From the NCBI RefSeq assembly GCF_900103915.1, contig NZ_FNIG01000010.1, forward strand, positions 1 to 64,000: a stretch of DNA of 64,000 nt, given 5' to 3'. This document shows positions 17,507 to 25,757 of this stretch, piece after piece. The DNA is from Tenuibacillus multivorans (lineage in GTDB: Bacteria > Bacillota > Bacilli > Bacillales > Alkalibacillaceae). The notes beneath the pieces are model-generated. The model saw only the letters and a list, made by a program, of their open reading frames with translations. It was not told where the DNA came from and made no database searches. Both the position numbers and the translations under genes were made by a program. Positions within the stretch are counted from its first letter, which is position 1. Every line of letters begins with the position of its first letter.

Positions 17507-18013
17507 GTGTTTATTACGGCCGAACATATCGGTAAGGGATTAACTGGATTATTAGTAATAATTATTCTATTATTGTTTCCGTTTTATCCTTATTCGATTT
17601 TTGATGATCAGAAAAGTTATTCTACTAATCCTGACCATATAAGTTTAGATCAATATTATAATGATTTAAAAGAATATATGAGTTCATACGAACAAGTTTT
17701 AGATGAACCAACTACCGATGAAACAATGGAATCAGCGCTTAATCGAACACAATTTGTTATTGAATTGATAGACCAAAAATTGCTAGTCAATAAGGATCCT
17801 GAAAATATAAAAATAGAGGTTTTAGATAATATTTTATTTGAGGTAAGGAATACGAGTATGATTTTAATAGATCTTTCGACTTATGGTGATTATTCAAGAA
17901 ATCAAAAACAATTTTTAGCTGATAGTGGTCAACGATTACTATTATTAGAGGAACTTATCAATAATATAAAACAGGAAAAGCTACAACCCTTATATGTTCA
18001 TCAAACAGATTGA
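17507..18013 (+). CDS. Hypothetical membrane-anchored protein
   Basis: A protein of about 168 residues that I do not recognise. The GTG at 17507 is preferred because GGAGGG lies 6 bp upstream. One hydrophobic segment spans about residues 10-32 (LTGLLVIIILLLFPFYPYSIF). An extracytoplasmic, mostly helical, acidic domain of about 135 residues follows, containing DQYYNDLKEYMSSYEQVLDE. Low GC and its position next to a decayed glycosyltransferase suggest accessory content. Confidence 0.6.
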   Translation: MFITAEHIGKGLTGLLVIIILLLFPFYPYSIFDDQKSYSTNPDHISLDQYYNDLKEYMSSYEQVLDEPTTDETMESALNRTQFVIELIDQKLLVNKDPENIKIEVLDNILFEVRNTSMILIDLSTYGDYSRNQKQFLADSGQRLLLLEELINNIKQEKLQPLYVHQTD

Positions 18014-18180
18014 TTGTTACTTTTAATTTGAAACCATATCCTAACGTATCATTAAGTATTCTTGGTTATTATAATATCGGCTATATCAGGAGCTAAAATG
18101 AAGAAGTATTTATAAGTATTGTATAATCCCCTTGGGTTGGTTGAAGATAATCATAATTCAAAATCCAGGGAGGCATAAAG

Positions 18181-18267
18181 ATGACTAAAGATTCAGAAGC
18201 ACATAAGAAAAAGCGAAACGGTGAGGGTAAGCGGCCGGATGAGCAAAGAAGAGGTAAAGCTAAATAA
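18181..18267 (+). CDS. 28-residue lysine/arginine-rich peptide
   Basis: A small frame with a strong ribosome site (GGGAGG, 7 bp before the ATG) and its own terminator 50 bp later. The peptide is almost entirely charged, with the C-terminal sequence RPDEQRRGKAK, and has no hydrophobic core, so it would be a soluble or nucleic-acid-binding peptide. It is reminiscent of the small basic spore proteins of bacilli, but I cannot assign it to a named family. Confidence 0.5.
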   Translation: MTKDSEAHKKKRNGEGKRPDEQRRGKAK

Positions 18268-18317
18268 ACTGCTCGAAATACTAAAAATTAAAGAAAAATA
18301 TATTATTGATATGTGTG

Positions 18318-18350
18318 AAAACGTCTTCCTGGTAGAAGGCGTTTTTCTTT
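18318..18350 (+). terminator. Terminator after the 28-residue gene
   Basis: Stem AAAACGTCTTC / GAAGGCGTTTT (one G-U pair) with a CTGGTA loop and a TTTTTCTTT tail. Confidence 0.85.
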
Positions 18351-18424
18351 AGTTAAAGACCTCGTTACATGTTTTTTATGATAAAATGAACAGTGTTAAA
18401 TGGACAACTTAGGAGTGAAAAACA

Positions 18425-19615
18425 TTGAATAAAAAAGACATCGCAAACATTCGAAAACAGTTTAAATTAGATAATGATCTTTTACATATTAGCGAGATTT
18501 TTAACGTGTACGTCATGAAGGAATCGAGCGAAATCTATCATCATCAAAGTCTATTATTTGATTTGCTAGAAGAGGAACAGAAAGAGCTATTTATGGATAA
18601 CTTTAAAAAAGTTCTATCAGGTCAGTTGGATGAAAAATTGTTTGAATTAAAGTTTCAACGTGATGTGGAAAATAGCAGTCAGCTCATACTGCATCAGGGA
18701 CTACTCAGTCAAGGTACAAATGAATGGACGAGTCATATGCTTCAAATCGTGGAAAAAATGTTGAAGGATAAGCAATATGAAATGGATATTGTCGTTACTT
18801 TTATTCGAGGAGAATATCGAAAACCGATGAAGCGCCGCAATGATGAAGCGGAGCAAAGTGAGCGAAATGCGGTCTATTCTCACCCTTTTATTCTATGTAG
18901 CATGAATAAAACCCAGGATCCGAAAAAGGAATTACTTTTCGATTATGTAGAAAAAGAGTTTAAGTATAATATTGTTGTTGATCCAATTATTAATCTGAAA
19001 GCACCGATATCTGGATTTTTATTCCCAAGTATAACGGACAATGCTTCTGATGTTAACCATGTCCTTTATTCAACAGGGAAGGCTAATGAATTGGATTATC
19101 ATTTCATAGAAGAAGTATTAAACGCAGAAGAGATCATGACGGCTCAAGAGGATAAAATGGTGTTTGAGGAAATTGTCAAAAACGTAGCTGGTAGTCAAAT
19201 CAACACTTCCACACTTTGGAATGTTTACGATGAAATCCATCGTGTTGTAGAGGACAATGAGGAAGAGGATATACCGAAATTAGATAACAAAGATGTAGAA
19301 CAAGTCTTAAAAAGCAGTGGAATAGAAGATATCAATAATGAAAAGGTAGAAACGGCATTTAAGAATGTGGTTGATGATGAGGCTTATGAGTTTAAAGCGA
19401 GTAATATTGTACCGAAATATAATTCAAAGTCTATTAAAATAAAAACGAAAGTAGCGGATATTTCGATTAGTCCACAAGACCTAAAGTATGTACGCCAAGT
19501 CCAACTGAACGGAAAGCTTAGCTTGATGATTGAAGTAGAAGAAAATACGGTCATTGAAGGTTTTGAAATGATTCCCGAGGCTTTATTCAAAAAAGGTGAA
19601 GATCAATCAGACTAA
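18425..19615 (+). CDS. DUF4317 family protein
   Basis: A 396-residue cytoplasmic protein starting at TTG behind AGGAGTG. The opening MNKKDIANIRKQFK and the later HPFILCSMNKTQDPKKELLFDY segment are typical of DUF4317 proteins of Firmicutes. The function of this family is not established. There is no signal peptide or membrane segment. It stands alone, with a terminator upstream and a gene-poor stretch downstream. Confidence 0.85.
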   Translation: MNKKDIANIRKQFKLDNDLLHISEIFNVYVMKESSEIYHHQSLLFDLLEEEQKELFMDNFKKVLSGQLDEKLFELKFQRDVENSSQLILHQGLLSQGTNEWTSHMLQIVEKMLKDKQYEMDIVVTFIRGEYRKPMKRRNDEAEQSERNAVYSHPFILCSMNKTQDPKKELLFDYVEKEFKYNIVVDPIINLKAPISGFLFPSITDNASDVNHVLYSTGKANELDYHFIEEVLNAEEIMTAQEDKMVFEEIVKNVAGSQINTSTLWNVYDEIHRVVEDNEEEDIPKLDNKDVEQVLKSSGIEDINNEKVETAFKNVVDDEAYEFKASNIVPKYNSKSIKIKTKVADISISPQDLKYVRQVQLNGKLSLMIEVEENTVIEGFEMIPEALFKKGEDQSD

Positions 19616-19948
19616 CTCTTGAAATAATGTGATGGCCATGAGAAATATAAAAAATATTCTATAGCCCAACTCAATCGATTTGAATCCCCAACGAATCGTG
19701 CTGAGTGCCCAGCAAGAAGCGATTGAAAAAATAAAAGTATAATTTAATTGTTATAACTTTGAAAAAACTGTATTCAATAGATTTAAAGAATGATTTATCA
19801 ACACAACTTTATGGAAATGGAAGATTTTAAAAGTATATAACCTAGTCTAGAGAAAAATTAGTGGAATTACTTAGAATTACAATTAAAGTTCTTATTTTAA
19901 AACCTTCGAATATATTAAGTATAAAATACATATATTGGAGGTTTTATC
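19616..19948. other. 333-bp AT-rich intergenic region
   Basis: No coding frame or strong hairpin is seen. A possible promoter for the next gene is TTAAAA near 19895 with TATAAA 17 bp further, close to the ribosome site. Confidence 0.4.
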
Positions 19949-20383
19949 ATGCAGTATTATTATGGTCACCAGATGCCTTTACGAGTGCTTGATGAAGCGG
20001 AGTTTTGGAAACATCAAGAAGAAGAACATACGGTTGTGATTAGAGAACTTGTAAGCAATCTTGAACAGAAATATGTGGAAGCATTAAAGGAATGGGAAAA
20101 AGAATTTGCTAAGGCACATCAACGAGTCATAAGGTATATCGAAACAGTCAATCGCTCAAATGGACAAGTTTCTCAAACACTCTACCAGGATACGATGCAA
20201 CTTATTTCTTTTTGTTTACAGCAGAGTGAGGAGTTTATAAATTTCTGTCGTACACTAATGGAAGAAAGTGAACCTATTAGTACCAATAATACAGCTAAAG
20301 TTGTTTTAAATCATATCATTGTTGAGTCGGAGTATTTTATAGGTGTTGCCCAAACGATTTTATATCACCAGTATACGGTTTGA
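19949..20383 (+). CDS. DUF2935 family helical protein
   Basis: A 144-residue all-helical protein with an excellent ribosome site (TTGGAGG). It opens with DEAEFWKHQEEEHT and contains FINFCRTLMEE and HIIVESEYFIGVAQ, the pattern of DUF2935, a ferritin-like or bundle fold found in spore-forming Firmicutes. Its role is not established. Two motifs rich in His/Glu (KHQEEEH and HIIVESE) could bind metal. It is monocistronic. Confidence 0.8.
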   Translation: MQYYYGHQMPLRVLDEAEFWKHQEEEHTVVIRELVSNLEQKYVEALKEWEKEFAKAHQRVIRYIETVNRSNGQVSQTLYQDTMQLISFCLQQSEEFINFCRTLMEESEPISTNNTAKVVLNHIIVESEYFIGVAQTILYHQYTV

Positions 20384-20425
20384 TATAGTGAACAGGTCAA
20401 ATAGAATTAGCTTTGAGTGGCGTAA

Positions 20426-20460
20426 AGAAAGGACAGGGATTATAGATTCCTGTCCTTTGA
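20426..20460. terminator. Bidirectional terminator
   Basis: Stem AAAGGACAGG / CCTGTCCTTT around an 11-nt loop lies between two convergent genes, with T-rich flanks on both sides. Confidence 0.8.
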
Positions 20461-20510
20461 TTATTGTTGCTTATTTGAGTAATAACACAAACTAGCCATA
20501 AAAGAGAGAT

Positions 20511-21026
20511 CTATTCAAAATACATGATACCAGGGTCTTGAGTATTGTGTTGCTTTGGAAAAGTAAAACCTTCTGTATATGGTGAGGTGACACCCATATT
20601 AATATACATATAAGCTGTTTGTGCTAGAAACATCTTGGCGACTTGGACATCACGACGACCATTCACTATGTCGTTTAGAACATTTATGGATAACATATTC
20701 ATAGCTTCTTGGTCACACATTGAGGTCACTTCACCTTTTGTACGGTCTATGGTCAGACTCCCATCAAATACCGCAAGATTATCATATAAGTGTAGTGGCA
20801 CTTCATAATCAATCGTTTGTTCTAAAAAATCAGGATGTGGGTGAGGAAAGTTATGTGGAATCGTATCGCGGTGAATGATGGTCCGTTTCCATGGTCCGTT
20901 ATTGTACCATATAAGTTTACTCATCGTTGCTTCTTGTGGATATCCATACTTGTCAATAAGTTTTCTGGCAGTCTCTTGGGGTTTGTTTTCCCAATTATTT
21001 ATAATTTGGTTAACAGGTTCATTCAT
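20511..21026 (-). CDS. Conserved-looking hypothetical protein
   Basis: A 171-residue soluble protein with a good ribosome site (GGAGGCG). I do not recognise the family. It has distinctive polar and aromatic motifs: KYGYPQEAT, LIWYNNGPWKRTIIHR, HNFPHPHPDFLEQTIDYEVP, ending YTEGFTFPKQHNTQDPGIMY. The many His residues suggest a metal site. It is separated from the LysR gene upstream by 68 bp on the same strand and could be co-transcribed with it. Confidence 0.65.
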   Translation of the reverse strand: MNEPVNQIINNWENKPQETARKLIDKYGYPQEATMSKLIWYNNGPWKRTIIHRDTIPHNFPHPHPDFLEQTIDYEVPLHLYDNLAVFDGSLTIDRTKGEVTSMCDQEAMNMLSINVLNDIVNGRRDVQVAKMFLAQTAYMYINMGVTSPYTEGFTFPKQHNTQDPGIMYFE

Positions 21027-21094
21027 ACAAACGCCTCCATACCATATGTCTAGAAATATTGTATGTGAGGTTTATTTTTGTGTTACACACATGC

Positions 21095-21970
21095 CTACTG
21101 AAACATTTCAATGAAACGTTTAGCACTTTTGGTTAAGTAACGATTTTTATCCCAAATAATAGCTGATTGTGACTGGATTTCTTCATCATTGATATTCAAA
21201 GTTTTTATATTTCTTAGTTTGTTATTTGATAATGTAGACTGGGGAATGATAGACCCTCCGACACCAGCATTCACTAGATCCAATATCATGTCGACATCAG
21301 GACATTCTAAAATAATATTGGGTTCTAATCCATGACGTTTGAACTTTTCTAAAATGACCTCATATTGTCCCACCCCACTAATACGGTGTAATAACATTAA
21401 TGGATGCTTGGAGAGTTCGTCCATAGAAATCGCATTGCCTTTACTTTCATTTTTCCAATCACTAGGTAATACGGCTACATAATTCTCATCTGGTAAATGA
21501 ACCGATTCAAAAGGTTCTAAATCTAACGGTAATCGAACGATGGCAAGATCAATATCGCGATTAATAAGGTGTTCAGCCAAAATATATGAATCACCTTCTT
21601 TTAATTTAAACGAGATGTCGGGGTAATTTATCCGAAATTGCTTAAGTCGCTCAGGTATGTTAGAAAAGCAAGTTTTAACACAGCCTATTGCAAGCTTTCC
21701 TTGATAACCTTCACCCGTATCCTTAACTTCTAAAACGGTATCATCGATATGTGAAAAGAGCGTTTCTACCTTTTTAAATAATACTTCTCCTGCTTCAGTT
21801 AAGTGAAGTCTCCTATGGTTCCGATCCAGTAATGTAACGCCAAGTTCAATTTCTAGGTCTTTTAAACTTTTGCTTAGGGGTGGTTGGTTAATGTGTAATT
21901 TCTTGGCTGCTTTTGTTATTTGTCCTTCCTTTGCAATCGTGTAAAAGTAATGCAGGCGCTTTAAATCCAT
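21095..21970 (-). CDS. LysR-family transcriptional regulator
   Basis: A 291-residue LTTR. The N-terminal winged helix spans 1-60 (MDLKRLHYFYTIAKEGQITKAAKKLHINQ is shortened here; QPPLSKSLKDLE is the recognition helix). A linker helix and a periplasmic-binding-like effector domain follow (about 90-290). It is divergent from hpaB and probably activates it in response to 4-hydroxyphenylacetate or a pathway product. The shared 133-bp region contains a palindrome typical of LTTR binding. Confidence 0.9.
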   Translation of the reverse strand: MDLKRLHYFYTIAKEGQITKAAKKLHINQPPLSKSLKDLEIELGVTLLDRNHRRLHLTEAGEVLFKKVETLFSHIDDTVLEVKDTGEGYQGKLAIGCVKTCFSNIPERLKQFRINYPDISFKLKEGDSYILAEHLINRDIDLAIVRLPLDLEPFESVHLPDENYVAVLPSDWKNESKGNAISMDELSKHPLMLLHRISGVGQYEVILEKFKRHGLEPNIILECPDVDMILDLVNAGVGGSIIPQSTLSNNKLRNIKTLNINDEEIQSQSAIIWDKNRYLTKSAKRFIEMFQ

Positions 21971-22033
21971 GGTCTAGACCTCCATGTATATATTTTTTAT
22001 ATGTATTAACAATAATATTAATATTTTAAGTAT

Positions 22034-22045
22034 ACAAAATTTTGT
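22034..22045 (+). promoter_or_regulatory. Candidate LysR-type operator
   Basis: ACAAAATTTTGT is a perfect 12-bp palindrome midway between the divergent lysR and hpaB genes. It sits inside a T-N11-A arrangement as used by LTTRs. No experimental support. Confidence 0.5.
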
Positions 22046-22065
22046 GATAATATTCAAAATATAAG

Positions 22066-22079
22066 GTAAAGCGCTTTCA
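22066..22079 (+). promoter_or_regulatory. cre-like site before hpaB1
   Basis: GTAAAGCGCTTTCA has the palindromic core AAAGCGCTTT and fits the CcpA cre consensus except for the two bases of its left end. It lies 25 bp upstream of the hpaB start, where CcpA binding would block transcription. Confidence 0.5.
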
Positions 22080-22103
22080 TTAACTATTAAGGAGGGTATT
22101 AAA

Positions 22104-23591
22104 ATGCCAGCTAAGACGGGAAAACAGTATATCGAGCGATTAAAAAAAGCGAATAATAACGTTTATATTGATGGAAAGAGAGTGGACGATGTAACGACAC
22201 ATCCCGCGTTTAAGAATGTCGTTCAGTCAATGTCAAGATTATATGATATCCAGTACGAAAAGCCTGAAAAAATGTTATATCAATCACCAACGACAGGTGA
22301 CCAAGTTAGTAAAACGTTTATGCTCCCAACTACGATTGATGATTTAATCGAACGTCGTGAGGCGATGATGGAGTGGCTAGATTATTCTAAAGGTTTAATG
22401 GGGCGTACACCAGATTATTTGAATGCTGAAGTCATGACGATGGAAGCAGCCTATGATTTCTATGGTCAAGATAATCCGTTGTTTGCTGAAAACGCACGAA
22501 AGTATGCAGAATATGCAAGGGAAAATGACTTAAGTTTAACCCACACGTTAATTCACCCACAAGTTAATCGTGCCAAAATTCAAGCCGAGCAAAAAGATGC
22601 CAATGTTGCGCTACATGTTGTCGAAAAAAATGATGATGGTGTTATTGTCGACGGGATACGCTTGCTAGCCACACAAGGTGGCATTACGGATGAGATTCTC
22701 GTCTTCCCATCTACCGTTAAAAAATCAGGGGAGAAAGATGACCCTTATTCATTAGCCTTTGCATTACCTAATAATACGCCTGGACTGAAGTTTTTAAGTC
22801 GTGAATCATTTGATTACAACAAAAACAGCTATGATCATCCATTAGGATCAAAATTTGAAGAGGGCGATACAATTGTAGCTTTTGATAATGTATTAGTGCC
22901 ATGGGATCGTATCTTCATTTTAGAAGACTCCACTATTTGTAATAAAGCCTTTGCTGAAACGAACGCTGTTGCTCACATGACACATCAAGTGGTCGCGAAG
23001 GATGTTGCTAAAACGGAATTCTTATTAGGTGTTGTTTTAACCTTAATGGATTCAATTGGCATCGATGGTTTCCAGCATGTTAAAGATAAAGGCACGGAAA
23101 TCATGTTGACGTTAGAAAATATGAAATCACACTTATTTCGGGCAGAACATAATGCGAAGATCGATCGCTGGGGTATGATGACGCCAGATTTCAAAGCGTT
23201 AAACGCTGCACGAAATTGGTACCCAAGGGTTTATCCGCGTTTAGCTGAAATATTACGAATTCTTGGTGCATCTGGCTTAATGGGTATACCATCGTACGAA
23301 GACTTTAATTCAGAAGAAATTGGACCAATCTTACACCGTGCTATGCAAGGTAAAAATGTTGAAGGGTTTGAAAGAGTCCAGATTTTCCGTTTGGCTTGGG
23401 ATTTAACGATGAGTGCATTTGGTAGTCGTCAAACGCACTATGAGTACTACTTCTTTGGTGATCCAGTCAAAATGGGAATGGCTTATTTCGATCAGTATGA
23501 TAAAGAAAAGTATAAAGATATGGTGAAAGAATTCATAAACAGAGAAAATATTTCTAAGCCGAATTCATTAAGCCGTGAAATGAATGTATAA
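22104..23591 (+). CDS. hpaB: 4-hydroxyphenylacetate 3-monooxygenase, oxygenase component (copy 1)
   Basis: A 495-residue FADH2-using oxygenase that hydroxylates 4-hydroxyphenylacetate to 3,4-dihydroxyphenylacetate with flavin supplied by HpaC. The family marks are GKQYIERLK, the DDVTTHPAF segment, GLMGRTPDYLNA (about 95-106), the acyl-CoA-dehydrogenase-like core, and DNVLVPWDRIFI (about 264-275). It starts behind GGAGGG and is followed 31 bp later by hpaC. It is divergent from the LysR gene. A second, clearly diverged oxygenase lies at 34508, so the two may differ in substrate range. Confidence 0.92.
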   Translation: MPAKTGKQYIERLKKANNNVYIDGKRVDDVTTHPAFKNVVQSMSRLYDIQYEKPEKMLYQSPTTGDQVSKTFMLPTTIDDLIERREAMMEWLDYSKGLMGRTPDYLNAEVMTMEAAYDFYGQDNPLFAENARKYAEYARENDLSLTHTLIHPQVNRAKIQAEQKDANVALHVVEKNDDGVIVDGIRLLATQGGITDEILVFPSTVKKSGEKDDPYSLAFALPNNTPGLKFLSRESFDYNKNSYDHPLGSKFEEGDTIVAFDNVLVPWDRIFILEDSTICNKAFAETNAVAHMTHQVVAKDVAKTEFLLGVVLTLMDSIGIDGFQHVKDKGTEIMLTLENMKSHLFRAEHNAKIDRWGMMTPDFKALNAARNWYPRVYPRLAEILRILGASGLMGIPSYEDFNSEEIGPILHRAMQGKNVEGFERVQIFRLAWDLTMSAFGSRQTHYEYYFFGDPVKMGMAYFDQYDKEKYKDMVKEFINRENISKPNSLSREMNV

Positions 23592-23622
23592 GTTTTACTT
23601 CTTATGTGAGGAGGGGAGATAA

Positions 23623-24087
23623 ATGGATAGTCGTACGTTTCGCAATGCTATGGGGCGGTTTGCAACTGGTGTAACGATCGTAACCACAGAAGTTGGCCGG
23701 GAGACACATGGTATGACTGCGAATGCGTTTATGTCTGTTTCTTTAGATCCAAAATTAGTGACGATTTCCATTGATCACAAAGCTAAAATGTTAGAGCAAA
23801 TTAATCAATCGCAGCAATTTGCTGTCAGTATTTTATCCGAAGAACAAATGGATGTATCGATGCATTTTGCTAATCAGAAAGACTGTCCTGATGCGGTGCA
23901 ATTTGAATATATAAGTGGCGTGCCTATTATAAATAACGCACTTGCAGCTGTCGTATGCGACGTTGAACAATCATTTGAAGTAGGCGATCATACGTTATTC
24001 ATTGGAAAAGTACTTGAGATTAAATTAACAGAAGGTAACCCACTAGCTTTCTTTGAAGGTAAGTATGGGAGCTATCAGCCTGTCTAA
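23623..24087 (+). CDS. hpaC: 4-hydroxyphenylacetate 3-monooxygenase, flavin reductase component (copy 1)
   Basis: A 154-residue flavin reductase that supplies FADH2 to HpaB at NADH expense. The flavin-binding pattern is clear: FRNAMGRFATGVTIVTT, GMTANAFMSVSLDP, and GDHTLFIGKVL. AGGAGGGG precedes the ATG. By hand count it is identical at 115 of 154 positions to the copy at 36035. A strong hairpin overlaps its stop codon and separates it from hpaE. Confidence 0.92.
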   Translation: MDSRTFRNAMGRFATGVTIVTTEVGRETHGMTANAFMSVSLDPKLVTISIDHKAKMLEQINQSQQFAVSILSEEQMDVSMHFANQKDCPDAVQFEYISGVPIINNALAAVVCDVEQSFEVGDHTLFIGKVLEIKLTEGNPLAFFEGKYGSYQPV

Positions 24088-24121
24088 CAAATGAGGTGTT
24101 TTTGAGACACCTCATTTGTTT
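24086..24121 (+). terminator. Terminator of hpaB1C1
   Basis: A perfect 14-bp stem (AACAAATGAGGTGT and complement, 7-nt loop) begins within the hpaC stop codon. The T-run is broken (TTTGTTTGTG), so some readthrough is possible. Confidence 0.75.
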
Positions 24122-24140
24122 GTGTAAAAATAAATCTTCG

Positions 24141-24169
24141 TTGAAATCATATATTATTTTATATATAAT
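24141..24169 (+). promoter_or_regulatory. Promoter of hpaE, element shared with dctP
   Basis: TTGAAA (24141-24146) and a perfect TATAAT (24164-24169) are 17 bp apart. The 17-bp spacer TCATATATTATTTTATA matches that of the dctP promoter (36578-36606) at 14 of 17 positions, and both hexamers are identical. A spacer is not normally conserved, so it probably contains an operator. Confidence 0.75.
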
Positions 24170-24242
24170 ATAATTATCAACAAGATTACGAATTATCTAA
24201 AAATTTATTGCCTATTATATTGATCAAAAAGGAGAGGTTTGT

Positions 24243-25739
24243 GTGACGCAATTTCAAGCACCTGCACAAAAGAAACTGAAGAATATCTCGTTGTATATTA
24301 ATGGTAAATTTGTAGATGCGGAAGGTAAGGAGACATTTGAAAACCTAAGTCCATTTACCAATGAGAAGATTAATGTGGTAGCTTCTGGTGATTCATCAGA
24401 CATTGATAAAGCAGTCGCTGCAGCAAAAAAGGCATTTCAAGGTGAATGGGGACAATTAAAACTTGATGAACGTCTTAATTATGTTTACAAAATTGGAGAT
24501 CTCATTGAAGCGCATAGTGAAGAAATTGCGATGCTTGAATCCTATGATACGGGTTTACCTATTAGTCAAACACGAAAAATGATAGCACGTTCAGCCAAGA
24601 ACTTTAGATTCTACGCTGATATGGTCAAAAGTCATTTATATGGCGAAGCTTATCAAGTGGATGATGAATTTATTAATTATTCCGTTCGTAAACCGGTCGG
24701 CGTAGCAGGATTAATTACCCCTTGGAATGCTCCATTTATGCTTGAAACCTGGAAAATTGCGCCTGCCTTAGCGACAGGTAATACAGTCGTACTAAAACCA
24801 GCTGAATGGTCGCCTTTATCTGCGAACCGTATTGCAGAAGTAATTGATAAAGCAGGCCTTCCAGATGGTGTGTTTAATGTAGTTCATGGTTATGGCGAAA
24901 CAGCTGGAGCAGCACTCGTTAAACATCCAGATGTCCCGTTAATTTCTTTTACAGGTGAGACAACAACAGGTTCTGAGATTATGAAAAATGGAGCCGATGC
25001 TTTAAAACGTTTTTCAATGGAGTTAGGCGGTAAGTCACCCATCATTATTTTCGATGATGCGGATATGGAGCGTGCTTTAGATGCTTGTACATGGGGTGTT
25101 TTCTCATTTAATGGTGAGCGCTGTACGGCGAATTCAAGAGTGTACTTACATGAGGATATTGCGGATAAGTTTATTGAACAATTGAAACAACGTGTAGATA
25201 ACATTCGTGTTGGAGATCCAATGGAACCTAACACTCAGGTTGGACCTTTAGTTCATCGCGATCATTATGATAATGTCAAAGGTTATATTGAGCTTGCCGA
25301 AAAAGAAGGTTGCGAGGTTTACAGCGGTCATGTTCCTGAAGCGTTCAATAAAGGGAACTACGTTGCACCTACATTGTTATTAAATGCGGATAACCGAATG
25401 CGTGTGGTACAAGAGGAGATTTTCGGACCGGTGATTGCCGTGATGACGTTTAAAGATGAAGACGAAGTGATTGAGTTAGCTAATGATGTGCGCTATGGGC
25501 TCGCTGGCTATGTTTGGACGAAGGATATTAAGCGCGGACACCGCGTCGCTCAGGCCATTGATGCTGGTATGCTTTGGGTGAATTCACAAAATGTACGCGA
25601 TTTACGTACGCCATTTGGGGGTTCTAAACATAGTGGGATTGGGCGTGAAGGTGGATTCTATGCCTTTGAATTTTATACCGAAACACAAATTATTCATGTG
25701 TCGGTTAAAGACCACCACATTCCACAGTTTGGTAAGTAA
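24243..25739 (+). CDS. hpaE: 5-carboxymethyl-2-hydroxymuconate semialdehyde dehydrogenase
   Basis: A 498-residue NAD-dependent aldehyde dehydrogenase that oxidises the ring-cleavage product of HpaD. Catalytic Cys294 (NGERCTANS) and Glu260 (MELGGKSP) are present, 34 residues apart, with the NAD-binding GLITPWNAPF and SFTGETTTGSE segments. The GTG start lies behind GGAGAGG. It begins the operon hpaE-hpaD-aldolase-hpaG1-hpaG2-hpaF-dehydrogenase, under its own promoter at 24141. Assignment to HpaE rather than another dehydrogenase rests on its position beside hpaD and on overall resemblance. Confidence 0.88.
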   Translation: MTQFQAPAQKKLKNISLYINGKFVDAEGKETFENLSPFTNEKINVVASGDSSDIDKAVAAAKKAFQGEWGQLKLDERLNYVYKIGDLIEAHSEEIAMLESYDTGLPISQTRKMIARSAKNFRFYADMVKSHLYGEAYQVDDEFINYSVRKPVGVAGLITPWNAPFMLETWKIAPALATGNTVVLKPAEWSPLSANRIAEVIDKAGLPDGVFNVVHGYGETAGAALVKHPDVPLISFTGETTTGSEIMKNGADALKRFSMELGGKSPIIIFDDADMERALDACTWGVFSFNGERCTANSRVYLHEDIADKFIEQLKQRVDNIRVGDPMEPNTQVGPLVHRDHYDNVKGYIELAEKEGCEVYSGHVPEAFNKGNYVAPTLLLNADNRMRVVQEEIFGPVIAVMTFKDEDEVIELANDVRYGLAGYVWTKDIKRGHRVAQAIDAGMLWVNSQNVRDLRTPFGGSKHSGIGREGGFYAFEFYTETQIIHVSVKDHHIPQFGK

Positions 25740-25757
25740 AAAGGAGGATGATTAATA

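Noticed and set aside
19925-19945. Sigma-E-like promoter (GAATATA and CATATATT, 14 bp apart) before the DUF2935 gene
   Set aside because: The -10 box touches the ribosome site, so transcripts from it would lack the Shine-Dalgarno sequence; a sigma-A-like pair slightly upstream fits better.
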